Shown here piece after piece: positions 53,098 through 63,344 of a stretch of DNA of 64,000 nucleotides (its first letter is position 1; each line of letters starts with the position of its first letter). Made by a program: the position numbers and the translations under genes. The notes under the pieces are model-generated. The model saw nothing but the letters and a program-made list of their open reading frames with translations, searched no databases and had not been told where the DNA came from. The DNA is taken from assembly GCA_963785755.1 (NCBI GenBank), contig CAWAXG010000038.1, positions 5,074-69,073 on the forward strand, written 5' to 3'. This DNA is from JACCXG01 sp963785755 (GTDB lineage Bacteria; Acidobacteriota; Vicinamibacteria; Vicinamibacterales; 2-12-FULL-66-21).

Positions 53098-53502
53098 TCA
53101 CGGAGCGATGACCCGGAGCTTCGGGAAGTAAGTCCGGTAGCGGCGCGGATCGCGGGTCAGTAGCGCGTAGCTGCCGATGGCGGCGTGGGCGCCGATGTAG
53201 AAATACGGCAGGGGATGAGCCCTCTGGCCCCCGCGCCGGCGGTATGTCAGGAAGGCCTGCGCGGCCAGAAAGGCCGCGGGCCACGGCAGATCTTCGCGGA
53301 CGAAGTATTCCCGCGGCAGGGCCTCGTCGAGCTCCTCGATCGATTCGAAGCGAAGCGAGACCTCAGCGTACACGATGGGATTGATCAGCAGCCGACCCGC
53401 GCCGGCGCATCGCTCGAGCGCAGACGACGACCAGTCGAGCCACTCTTCATCCTCGGTGAAGATGTCCAGGATGACGTTGCTGTCGACGAGTGTCGGGGGC
53501 AC
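53098..53502 (-). CDS. PIN domain ribonuclease (VapC-like toxin)
   Basis: 134 residues. PIN core: VDSNVILDIF (Asp7), NPIVYAEVSL (Glu47), LPYFYIGAHA and LLTRDPRRYRTYF (Asp118). The third acidic position of the PIN quartet, normally Asp in DFxIGAH, is Tyr100 here, which would weaken metal binding and nuclease activity. The gene follows the AbrB-type antitoxin by eight bases on the same strand, so the two form a VapBC-like module; the antitoxin is produced first. Confidence 0.82.
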   Translation of the reverse strand: MPPTLVDSNVILDIFTEDEEWLDWSSSALERCAGAGRLLINPIVYAEVSLRFESIEELDEALPREYFVREDLPWPAAFLAAQAFLTYRRRGGQRAHPLPYFYIGAHAAIGSYALLTRDPRRYRTYFPKLRVIAP

Positions 53503-53510
53503 GCGGCGAC

Positions 53511-53732
53511 CTACTTCCGGGTCAGCGCCAGGATCTCGTCCGTCGTGAGCCGGCGGCTCCCGCGTCCGCGCATCTGATCCACGATGCGGCGGCCGCGCTG
53601 GTTCGACCGTGCCCGGCGCACCTTCACGGCGTCCCCCTCGATCTCGAACTCGACCTCGGTATGCGGCAGCAGCCCGAGCCGCTCGCGGATTTCGAGCGGG
53701 ATCGTCACTTGTCCCTTGGATGTCAGGCGCAT
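53511..53732 (-). CDS. AbrB/MazE-type antitoxin
   Basis: 73 residues. The SpoVT/AbrB swapped-hairpin fold is evident as MRLTSKGQVTIPLEIRERLGL and TEVEFEIEGDAVKVRRA, followed by a basic tail that should fill the toxin cleft. It binds and neutralises the PIN protein and represses the pair. The Shine-Dalgarno GTAGGAG lies inside a perfect inverted repeat upstream of the ATG. Confidence 0.87.
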   Translation of the reverse strand: MRLTSKGQVTIPLEIRERLGLLPHTEVEFEIEGDAVKVRRARSNQRGRRIVDQMRGRGSRRLTTDEILALTRK

Positions 53733-53734
53733 CG

Positions 53735-53756
53735 CTCTTACTCCTACAAGTAAGAG
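53735..53756 (-). promoter_or_regulatory. Inverted repeat operator of the toxin-antitoxin pair
   Basis: CTCTTACT (53735-53742) and AGTAAGAG (53749-53756) are exact inverted copies around a six-base centre, directly upstream of the antitoxin start and overlapping its ribosome site. This is the position expected for AbrB-type autorepression. Confidence 0.6.
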
Positions 53757-53879
53757 TCTAACACGCGGTCACAACGTCGAAGTCGACTTCCAACACGCTG
53801 CGCAGCAGGGGCGCGGGCGCGTGATGTATCTTCGAGGCCACATGGCAGGATGGCGGCGCGCTGGCTTGCGGGAGGAGCG

Positions 53880-54428
53880 ATGAGGATCGTGCTGGGTATT
53901 CTCGGCGTCGCGCTGGTGGCGACCCTCGCGGACTACACGTGGTACACGCTGGGGGTCCGGCACAGCATCGCGACCGGGATCGTACATGGCGCAGTGCTCC
54001 TCACTGCGGTCGGGGCGGTGCTGGGGCTGGACTCGGGACGGCTGCTGAAGGGACTTCCGATCGGCGCACTCGCTGGCGTCGGCGGGGCGCTGACCTACTA
54101 CCTGCTCGTCGCGCTCGTAGATCGGCGAACCTACGGATCGGCGATCCCGGCGTCGTGGGTGGCGCTCTGGCTGATCGTCGCCGCGCTCGACGGGCGGTGG
54201 CTCCGCGCACCTGCGCGTAGGTCCTGGGCAGAGATTGCGATCCGCGGCGCCATCGCTGCGATCTGCAGCGGCATCGCGTTCTTCCTGGTCATGAACACGC
54301 TGTGGGGACGGCCGCCGGCGACGGGGAAAAACTACGTCTTGCAGTTTGCGGCGTGGGTCGTCGCGTGGGCGCCGGGACTGCTGGCGCTGACGCTCGGTCG
54401 ATCCAACGGCGGCACCGTAAAACAGTAG
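53880..54428 (+). CDS. Membrane protein of unknown function
   Basis: 182 residues from the ATG at 53880, chosen for the GGAGGAG seven bases upstream. Five hydrophobic segments: VLGILGVALVATLADYTWY, IVHGAVLLTAVGAVLGL, GALAGVGGALTYYLLVALV, WVALWLIVAALDG and a C-terminal pair around ICSGIAFFLVMNTLW. A conserved-looking GKNYVLQFAAWVVAWAPG precedes the end. Not a family I can name; similar five-helix proteins are annotated as hypothetical in Acidobacteriota. It runs toward the gamma-glutamyltransferase gene, which converges. Confidence 0.7.
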   Translation: MRIVLGILGVALVATLADYTWYTLGVRHSIATGIVHGAVLLTAVGAVLGLDSGRLLKGLPIGALAGVGGALTYYLLVALVDRRTYGSAIPASWVALWLIVAALDGRWLRAPARRSWAEIAIRGAIAAICSGIAFFLVMNTLWGRPPATGKNYVLQFAAWVVAWAPGLLALTLGRSNGGTVKQ

Positions 54429-54462
54429 GACACGTTCCGCGAAGCCTGCGTGCGACCGGTGG

Positions 54463-56302
54463 TCAGTACGCCATCGCGTAGCAATCCCGCCGTGGATCCG
54501 CGCCCGCGATCCGCGTACCCGTTGCCGGATCGACGACCACCGCCGTCGCGCAGCTCGGGATGCTGCGCGGCGCGATCTTCGTGACATCGTGGCCGCGCGA
54601 TTTCAGCGCCTCGAAGACCGAATCAGGAAAGTCCGATTCGAGGTTGAGCTGATTGAACCCACCAGGGTGCGGCCAGAACGACGCGTAGAAGTGCAGCGTC
54701 TGTACCCGCGGCCACCGGAACGCCTCGTGCAGATTCGGGTACCACTCCTGCCAGAACTCGATGACGTTCAGCAGGCCTTGCAGGATGGTCTGTTCCTGAT
54801 TGTCGCCTCCGGGCGTGCCGATCGCCATGAACGGCTCGCCGTTCCTCAGCACGATGCTCGGCGTCAGCGTGTAGCGCGGCCGCGAGCGCGGCCGTAGCTG
54901 GGCCGCGCGCGTCTTGTCGAGCCAGAACGACTCTCCGCGGACGCTCATCGCGATACCTGTGGATCCCAGGACGACGGCCGTCGGGATCCAGGCACCGCTC
55001 GGCGTGCTGTCGAACACGTTGCCGTCGCGGTCGATGACCGCAATATGAGTCGTGTCCTTCACGATCCCCTGGGTGGGATCGTCATCGCCCGACGGAGATG
55101 GCACGGCATCGGCGAGGTTCGCAACCCAGTACGGCCAGGTCTTCACTTTGGAGTCGAACGGCAGCGGGTCGCCGGCCATGTAGCTGCGGGACGCGCGGCG
55201 CGGGTCAATCTGCGCGGCACGCTGGCGCGAATACGCCTTCGACAACAGACCCTCGGCGGGACTCTCGACGAAGGCCTGGTCGGCATAGTAGCTGTCGCGA
55301 TCGGCGTAGGCGAGCTTCAACGCTTCGACCACCGTGTGGACGTAGTCCGCGCTGTTCCGTCCCATCGACTTGAGGTCGAACTGCTCGAGGATGTTCAGCG
55401 ATTCGAGCAGGACCGGTCCCTGGCTGCCGAACGCCTGCTTGTAGACCTCATAGCCCCGATAGGTCGTCATCGCGGGCTCTTCGACCTTGGCGAAGAAGTC
55501 CGAGAAATCGTCGAGCTCCCAGGGCGCCTCATGCTGCTTGAGGAAGGCCACCATCTCGCGCGCGATATCTCCCTTGTAGAACCTGTCGCGAGCGGCCGCG
55601 ATCCCGGCTGACCCTCCCGCGCCGGGCTGCACGGCGCTCCGCATCTGCCAGCCGTTTGAGCGTGCGCGCCAGATCCGGCAGCACGATGGTGTCCCCGGCC
55701 TTGTAGGCGGAGCCGTCCGGCTTCAGCCACATCCGGCGATTGTCCGGCCACGATTCGATGAACTTGCGATTCGCGTCGATCGCCTGCGTCGTCCGCGGCC
55801 GCAGTGGGAAGCCGCGCTCGGCGTACTCAATCGCCCTGGCCGCCACCTGCTCGAACGTCATCGTGCCCCATCGTTCGAGCACGGTCAGCGCCGCGTGCAG
55901 CACGCCTGGAACGACCGCGGGGTCGAGGCCGATCCCCGCCATCGTCTTGCCACGCGAGACATACCACTCGATTGTTGCGGCTCTTGGCGCCCATCCTTGA
56001 CCGACCACCGAAACGACCTTCCGGCTGCGGCGCGGATAGACGAGCACCAGGCCCTCGCCGCCGAGACTATACAGATCCTGTTCGACGACGCCGCCCACGA
56101 GCATCGCGGCGACGCCCGCATCGAACGCGTTGCCGCCTTTCAGCAGCGTCTCGAGCGCGGCGGCCGTCGTGAGCGGATGCCCCGTGGAGACGGCGGCATT
56201 GCGACCCATGACCGGCGGGCGATCGTCGGCCCTGGGCGACAGGTTTGAGAACGCGACGACAAGACAAGCGATGAGCGCCGCGGCTGTGCTGATCCTGTTC
56301 AT
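54463..56302 (-). CDS. ggt: Gamma-glutamyltransferase (frameshifted)
   Basis: About 612 residues after repair of one shift near 55617-55650 (before it TLKRLADAERRA, after it QPGAGGSAGIAAARDRFYKG). Signal peptide at the N-terminus (AAALIACLVVAFSNLSPRA). GGT signatures: GRNAAVSTGHPLTTAAAL, GNAFDAGVAAMLV, PGVLHAALTVLERWG, and the autoprocessing nucleophile KDTTHIAVIDRDGN, with Thr at the start of the small subunit. It hydrolyses or transfers gamma-glutamyl groups, as from glutathione, outside the inner membrane. The C-terminal small subunit is complete (TPGGDNQEQTILQGLLNVI, DPRRDCYAMAY). The shift lies in the large subunit before the processing site, so without correction no active enzyme would form. 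Confidence 0.82.
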
Positions 56303-56450
56303 TCCGGCCCGGAGCGGAGCGGCGGAGGCGAACCCGCATTGGCGCGCCCCCCGGTCCTCGAGGTGGTGTGATTATCCGCGCGCGGCGGGAAAGAGCGCAA
56401 AGGCGGGTGCCGGGCCGCGCCGGCGGGACGTAGCGCAGCGCTCCGCGGCC

Positions 56451-56456
56451 TATAAT
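56451..56456 (+). promoter_or_regulatory. -10 box of a truncated kinase start
   Basis: Perfect TATAAT nine bases before the ATG at 56466, giving a predicted start about three bases before the codon. It lies upstream of a kinase N-terminus that is broken off after about 23 codons. Confidence 0.5.
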
Positions 56457-56465
56457 CGGCCGTCG

Positions 56466-56534
56466 ATGCCCCTGACCTCCGGTACCCGCCTCGGTTCGTA
56501 CGAGATCAAGGACTCCCTCGGCGCTGGCGGTCCG
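56466..56534 (+). pseudogene. Truncated N-terminus of a second Ser/Thr kinase
   Basis: The 23 codons from ATG read MPLTSGTRLGSYEIKDSLG followed by AGG, the start of a kinase of the same kind as the next gene, including the beginning of the Gly-rich loop. The frame then continues into unrelated proline/serine-rich residues across the start of the intact kinase. This looks like a fragment left by a deletion or a duplication of the kinase start, retaining its TATAAT box. Confidence 0.65.
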
Positions 56535-56604
56535 CCTCCGCTCGCGACTGCGTGTCGCGCGAGCTCCGGCGAGATCCCGCCGCAGCCCAGCTCCGGAGGA
56601 CGCG

Positions 56605-59272
56605 GTGATTGGACAGACGCTGGGCCCGTACCGCGTCCTCGACGAAGCTGGGCGAAGGCGGAATGGGCGAGGTCTATCGCGCGCGCGACACGAAGCTGCA
56701 TCGCGATGTCGCGATCAAAGTCCTCCCGGAAGTCTTCGCGGGCGATCCTGACCGGCTCGGGCGTTTCGAGCGCGAGGCTCACACCCTCGCTGCCCTGAAC
56801 CATCCCAACATCGCGCAGATCTACGGGCTGGAAGGATCCGCGCTCGTGATGGAGCTCGTCGACGGCGAAGACCTCGCCGCGCGCATCGCCCGCGGGGCGC
56901 TTCCGTTGGACGAGTCGCTCACCGTCGCCCGCCAGGTCGCCGACGCGCTCGAGGCCGCCCACGATCACGGCATCATCCACCGCGACCTGAAACCGGCCAA
57001 CATCAAGGTGCGAGCCGATGCCACGGTGAAGGTGCTGGACTTCGGATTGGCGAAGGCGATCGCGCGTCCCGAGACCGGTGCCGCCAACCCGGCCGTGATG
57101 CTCGCCACAGTCACCTCTCCGATGATGACCCACGCGGGCATCATTCTCGGGACTGCGGCCTACATGGCGCCCGAGCAGGCCCGCGGGCACGCGGTCGACA
57201 AGCGCGCCGATATCTGGGCCTTCGGATGTGTGGTGTACGAGATGCTGACCGGGCGCCGCGCCTTCGGCGGCGACAACGTCACCGATACGATGGCCGCGGT
57301 CGTTCGGGGGGAGCCCGACTGGGCCGCGCTTCCCGGCGACACACCCGCGTCAATCAGGCGCTTGCTGCGACGGTGTCTGGAGAAGGACCGGAAGAGCCGA
57401 CTCGCCGATGCCGCGGACGCGCGCCTCGAGATCGAGGCGGCGCAGTCGCCTGCCGCAGACGACGCCGGAATCGTCGCTGCTCCGCAACAGGCGCGCCGTC
57501 TCGCCGTGCCGATCGTCGCCACCGCCATCGTTTCGCTGCTCGCGGGCGCTGCGGTGGTGTGGCTCGCGACACGGTCCGCACCGCCGGCCGCACCGATGGT
57601 GCGGCTGCAGGCGGCGTTCCCGGGCCGGACCACGCTGTCGATCGCCCCAGTCGGTTCGGAGGTCGCGATCGCTCCGGATGGCTCGCGCATCCTTTACGTC
57701 GGACAAGCCGGGCCATCGTCGCCGCCGCAGCTGTTCGTCCGCACGATGGATCGTGGCGAGACCTCGCCGATCGCCGGAACCGAGTACGCGCAGGCCCCGT
57801 TCTTTTCGCCGGACGGAGAAATGGTCGCGTTCGCGCGCGACGGCAGTCTCCTGAAAATGGGGGTGCGGGGCGGAAGCCCGACAACGGTGTGTTCTGGATG
57901 CGCGACGGGCTTCTACGGCGGCGCCTGGGCCGAGGACGGCACGATTGTGTTCGCGCGGGCTGGCGGTAACGGCGGACTGGTCCACGTTCAGCCGGATGGA
58001 CGGATCTCGCAGGTGACCCGGATCGATCGGGCCGCCGGCGAGAGCCGGCACGGGTTTCCGTCGATCCTGCCCGGCGGTGCCATCCTCTTCATGATCCACC
58101 CCGTCGGCAAGACGGCTCCTGATATCGCGGTGCTGGATCCCAAGGTCGGCAAGCAGCGCGTGCTCGTCCGAGGTGGAGCCCAGCCGAGCTACGTGCCGGC
58201 CGGGTACCTTGTATTTTCAACCGAAGGTGCGCTGAGCGTCGTGCGATTCGACCTGTCGCGCCTCGCCATCGTCGGTACGCCTGTACCGGTCGTCGATCGC
58301 GTAATCACGAAGAACATGCGGGGGACCGACTACGCGGTCTCGCGGACCGGCTCGCTGGTGTTCGCGTCAGGCGACCCGATCAGGCCCATCGATACGATGG
58401 CGTGGGTTGGCCGCGATGGTCAGGAGGAGACCATCCAGGTGCCGCCGCACGGGTACGTCATGCCGCGCGTGTCGCCCGACGGGCAGTACGCGGTGCTCGA
58501 TGCGCGCGACGAGGAGGCGGATCTGTGGCTGTGGGACTTCAAGCGCAACACCATGGAGCGCCTCACGTCGGAGCCGGATTCCGACGGGTATCCAGTCTGG
58601 AGCAGGAACCAGGCCCGGCGGCTCTACCTGAATTCCGGACCCGTCGCCGAGCGGGGGCTGTTCCGGATGGATCTGCCTCGGGCGCCCGAGCGACTGACGA
58701 AATCCCCCGAGGGCCGCCCGCCGCTACCGACGACCATCAGCCCGGACGGCAAGTGGCTGGTGATCAGCGGCGGTTCGCCGGCGCCGGGGCTGAGCATGGT
58801 GTCGACCGAAGGAGGGCACGAGGCGCGTCCGTTGCCCGGAATCGCCGGCGCCGCCGCAAACGCGGACATCTCGCCCGACGGACAGTGGATCGCGTATCAG
58901 TTGTCCAGCTCCGGGCGAAGTGAGATCTACGTGCATCCGTTCCCCGATACCGCCGCATTCCGTCGGCAGCTGGGGGAGGGGACGCGTCCGCTCTGGTCGC
59001 CGGTCGGCGGAGAGCTGTTCTACCTCGATGCCGGCCGTCGGCTGATGTCGGTTCGCGTGGAAACGAAGCCGACATTCTCGATCGGCAACCCGACGAAGAT
59101 TCTCGACAACGTGCTCGTGATCACTCCGGGCCGCAGCTACGACATCTCACCGGACGGCAAGCGGTTCCTGGTCCTCAAGGATCCACCGTCGGCGTTGCAA
59201 TCGATCCGGCACCTCGACGTCGTGCTCAACTGGACGGAAGACTTGCGGCGGTTGACCGAACCGGGGAAATAG
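56605..59272 (+). CDS. Ser/Thr protein kinase with PD40 propeller (frameshifted)
   Basis: About 890 residues. The start is GTG at 56605 with GGAGGA upstream, giving MIGQTLGPYRVLD; one extra base at 56643-56645 shifts the frame into KLGEGGMGEVYRARDTKL, VAIKVLPE, HRDLKPANIKV, DFGLAKA and TAAYMAPEQA, an active kinase domain ending near residue 275. A single transmembrane helix follows (VPIVATAIVSLLAGAAVVWL), then an extracytoplasmic PD40 propeller (APDGSRILYVGQ, SPDGEMVAFARDG, SPDGQYAVLDARD) ending DVVLNWTEDLRRL. The layout suggests a receptor kinase with the propeller outside. Counterpart of the remnant at the left window edge. Confidence 0.87.
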
Positions 59273-59300
59273 CCGTCGGCGACTGTTCCACGAAGCTTGA

Positions 59301-60252
59301 CTAGAGCACGCCCGCCTTCTTCATCACCGCGCGCGGTCGTTTCCAGCCCCATCCGTGCACCCTCTTCGGGCGACATCTCCGCCGGCACGCGGCCGATCGG
59401 CTCGGGGCTCACCGCATCTTCATAGCCGATCTTCTTCAAGGCCTGGAAGAAGCCCATCGAATCGATGATCCCTTCGCCGGGCATGAGCCGCTGATTGTCG
59501 CGCACCTCCTCCGCCGGCTGCGCCTTCGCGTCCGACACGTGAATGTGCACGATGCGCGACTTGCCGGCGCCGATGATGTCGTCGACCGTTCCGCCGGAGT
59601 GATGCCAGTGCCAGATGTCGAGCACGACGCCGATGTTCGGCCCGATCTCTTTCGCCAGCGCCACGGTTTCGCGCAGCGTCCAGATGAACTGGTACGGGTT
59701 CCGTTGCGACGGCGTCCGGAAATGCAGCGGGCCGAGAAACTCCAGGCCGAGCCTGATGTTCGACCGTGCGAGCACTTCGGCGACGGAGACGAGGCGCTCC
59801 TTGACGAACTTGTACCGCTCTTCCTTCGGCACCGGACTGCCGGGGGGCAGGACCGCCATCATCCGGTTCAGGCCGATCGCCGCGCAGAACTTCGCGTTCT
59901 CGTCGAGCTCGCCGAGTCCCTGTTTGAACGCCGCGTCGTCGGCCGCGGCGAACTGCAAGGTGAGATTGGCGATGCCGGGCCTCACCTTCGCTTCCGCGAG
60001 CAGCGCGCGCGTCGCGTCGACGCCATCCTTCCGCGCCGGCGCCACGCTCACGTCGACACCGCCGTAGCCCAGCTTGCCGGCAAGCTTGACGAACTCCGGC
60101 CATGGCAGCGACTGACCGGGCTTGTTCACCAGCGAACCGTTCAGCGAGATGTACATGCCTTGGAAGGCGCTCGCGGGGGTGGTGAAGGTCAGCGCCGCAG
60201 CGGCGCCCGCCGTCTGCGCGAGAAAATCGCGGCGAGTCAGGAGTGACTGCAT
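59301..60252 (-). CDS. Sugar phosphate isomerase/epimerase-like TIM-barrel protein, Tat signal
   Basis: About 316 residues ending at TAG 59301-59303. The frame shifts near 59326-59336: before it ARMGLETTAR, after it AVMKKAGVL, the usual C-terminus. A twin-arginine signal (LTRRDFLAQTAGAAAALTF) is present. The xylose-isomerase-like barrel shows KLAGKLGYGGVDVSVAP, GLEFLGPLHFRTP, GVVLDIWHWHHSGG, RIVHIHVSDAK and GEGIIDSMGFFQALKKIGY, with metal-binding Glu/Asp/His at the strand ends. Exported members of this family in Acidobacteriota have unknown substrates; inositol or keto-sugar epimerization is the usual guess. A TATCCT box lies ten bases before the ATG. Confidence 0.8.
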
Positions 60253-60280
60253 GACGCGGGTGAGGATACCTCAACGCGCG

Positions 60281-62979
60281 TCAGCGCTGAAACCAGTAGG
60301 CGATCTTGAACATCAGCACGTCGTCCGCAGGAGCCTGGAACGTGCGGCCGATGTCCTGTCCGAAGTGGAAACGTCCGGGGTCCGTGAGATCTTCACGCTG
60401 CTCCGTCCAGAACGAAGTACATCGCCGAGCCGGGCCGCCACTCCCATCGGAAGATGGCGTTGAGTCGGAGGGACTTGAAATTGAAGTCGGGATCGTCGAA
60501 CTCGAAGTCGGCGCCGCCGTCGCCAGGGTGGACGGTGTATCGCGCGCGAATCGCATCGTAAGACACCGTTCCGCTATCCTGCCCGTAGCGGATGAAGTCG
60601 AACGTGCGCGGCCGGGCCAGCTCCTTGAATTCCTCGTAAGCGCCGACCGAGACGAGCGGCTGCATGTAGACCTGCAGCGACATCTTCGGCGAGAGCACGT
60701 AATTCACGCGCGTCTGGATGCTGAGCTCGCGCTGCCTGAGCAAGCCGAAGACGTATCGCGATCCGTAGGTCGAGGTCACGACTGGATCGGCGAAGGTGCC
60801 GACGTACTGCGCGATGGTGTGATTCCGGTCGAAGCCGGGACCTACCGACACCTCCAGCGAGGCGGCCGGCCGGTAGCGGACGTTCAGCCCGGTGCCAACC
60901 CTCCAGCCGCCGAAGTCGCTCCTGTTCGTGTTGAAGTTGGCGCCGAAGGACAGACGTTTCCGGCTGTCGGTCTCCCCGCCGATCGATCCGCCGGTACGAC
61001 TCGGGAGTCAGCATCGAGGGTCCGCCTCGCGTCTCGGTGTCGTTCTGTGTGGCGCGGAAATAGTAGACGTCGCTGAACACTCGCCAGTAGTTCTTGAACT
61101 GCGTATTGCCGAAGAGGAACGTGCCATCGGCCTGCACCTCGCGGCCGTAGTTCCACGTGTAGAACTTCGCGACGGCCAGGAACTTCTGGCGCGAGAACCG
61201 TTTGACCTCCTGATCCCGCCACTGATAAACGGCATGCATGCCGCCACGATCGCTCTTGAACGTGAAGCCGGCATCGCTCGAATCGAAGCCCGGGCTGACT
61301 CCCCACAACGCGGCGTTCACCAAGTGCACGCCGCTCTGGCGGTTCAGATTGATGCTGCCGGTCCAGCCGCCGAGGTCCGATGCCGCCGGATCCAGTTCGA
61401 CGTAGCTCGCATCAGGCCGGTCGAAGTAGCGCTGCGAGGATTCCTGCACGCGGGTGATCGCGTCGGTCGAGCCGCGCAGGTAGCTCCCGGCGACGCGTCC
61501 GTTGATCACCCAGTCACGCTTCTTGTCGAGGAAGAAATGGCCGTCGACGCCCGCCACATAGGACTGGGCCGGCAGGGTCTCGCGCAGCGACGGCTCACGC
61601 AGGTCCCGGTTCACCGCGGTCGCGATCACGCCAACGGCAGCGCGGCGGCCGATCTCGCGCTGCGCGCGGCCAACGAAGTAATTCGACAGCGGCTCGACTT
61701 CTCCTTCGCCGCGCGTCGTGTCGTCGACCGTTATCGCGTATTCCCGCCCGGTCACCGCCTCCAGCGTCCCGAGGCTCCAGCCGTTGCGCGTCTTCCCCGT
61801 CACCTTCGCCGCGCCAAGAATCGTCGTGGCGGTCGGCGTGTCGACGAACTCGGCGTCGACCGAGCCCTGCGGCGACCGCCCGATGCGCCGCGAATAGAAG
61901 ATCAGCGGCTCGGCGCGGTTGAAGCCCCAGAAGTTGTTCGAACCGGTGCGCCCGAAATCGCCGAAGATGTTCGCCCCCTCGATGAAGAACGGGCGCTTCT
62001 CCTCGAAGAAGGTCTCGAAGGCGGTCAGATTGACGACCGCCGGATCGACTTCGACCTGGCCGAAGTCCGGATTGATCGTGCCGTCGAGCGAGAGGTTGCT
62101 GCTGAACCGGTACTTCAGATCGATGCCGGTGCCCGCAAACATCCGGGCGCCGTCGTTGAACGGATCCCGATCGCTCGACGGAGCGATGAACTCGGCGCGG
62201 CTGACCACGTACGGCAGGAGCTCCAGCGTCCGCCGCGGAGAAACGCCCTCCAGACCTTCGAGATGGCCGAGCCGCGACGCCAGCCCGCTCTCCTTCTTCG
62301 GCACGTGCACCAGCCACGCCCGCTCGTTCTTCCGCTGGATGTAGCGCATCGCATTGATGCCGAAGGTGTGGCGATCGGCCGCCGGAAAGCGCAGCTGTGA
62401 GAACGGAATCCGCATCTCCGCGACCCATCCGTCCTCGTCGATCCTGGTCGCCGACTCCCAGACGGCATCCCACGTCCCATCGTTCCAGCTGTCATTGAAG
62501 ATGGTCGCGTCGCTCTGGACACCGGCAGCGCTCACGCTGAACATCGCACCGGTCAGATGGTCGTGATGCGGGTCGAGGTAGAGCGAGAAGCCGTCCGCCT
62601 CGCCTTCCTGATCGCGCCGGGCCAGCTGCCGGGCGATGCGCGCGGGCTCGCGATCGCGAAGCCGCGCGCCGACGTACAGCGCGCGGTCGTCGTACGCCAC
62701 GCGCAGTTCGGTCTCCTCGCTGACCGGTTTGCCCTCCTCGGGATCACGCTGGATGAACGCGGTCGCCGGCGTTGCGCGCAGCCACGCCTCATCGTCGAGG
62801 CGGCCGTCGATGACGATCGGCCCGGTAGCCCGCGCGGCCTGGATGACGGGAACGGGCCCGTGTGCCGCGGGTGTGACGGGTGCGTCCTGGGCCGCCGCGG
62901 CCGCGGTGAGCAGCAAGGTCGTCAGTAAGATGGAACACGCGCGGCGCATCAGGTTTGAGCCAGCCAGTATGACGAACAT
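60281..62979 (-). CDS. DUF5916 family protein, second copy (frameshifted)
   Basis: About 900 residues after repair. The start at 62979 has no ribosome site; ATG at 62949 (MRRACSILLTTLLLTAAAAA, signal peptide) is the alternative. A CBM9-like domain (PIVIDGRLDDEAWLRATPAT, ELRVAYDDRALYVGARL, FSLYLDPHHDHLTGAMFSV) is followed by the DUF5916 barrel (DGTINPDFGQVEVDPAVVN, FFEEKRPFFIEGANIFG, FYSRRIGRSPQG). Two shifts are needed: near 60980-60987 (after it GETDSRKRLSFGANFNT) and near 60407-60413 (after it WTEQREDLTDPGRFHFG). It ends MFKIAYWFQR. Related to the 44.8-47.0 kb protein but divergent, so an old duplication. Ligand unknown. Confidence 0.8.
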
Positions 62980-63344
62980 TTGGCAGGGATAGTTTGACGA
63001 TCACGTCGCGTGACAAGCGCGCGCGGCGCGCGATTGTCTCAGTCGTCCCACGTTCGCACATCGATCGTCGGGACTGATGCGCGTAAGACGCTCGTCGGTG
63101 CCATGACGTTAGCGGTCGTTCCACGCAGTGGCGAGATCCCGCACCATGTCGTCCCGACCTTCCATGGCCTGCCCGCCTGGTCGGATCCCCGGTGGTCTTG
63201 CATGCAGAAGTGACGGGCAAACCGCGCCAGTAGCGGATAAAGGCTGGGGGTGAAGCTTGAACTGCATGCAGGAATCACTTAGACTCCGCCCGTTCGGACA
63301 CGAGCGGCGGTTGCTGTCTTTGCAGGGCCGGAAGGAGCAGACAC
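62980..63344. other. Intergenic region upstream of the GMC gene
   Basis: No supported gene in 365 bases. TTGAAC (63257-63262) and TTAGAC (63279-63284) at 16-base spacing are a reasonable promoter for the GMC gene, overlapping two GCATGCA palindromes that could be an operator. AAGGAG at 63332-63337 is the ribosome site of the next gene. Confidence 0.5.
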
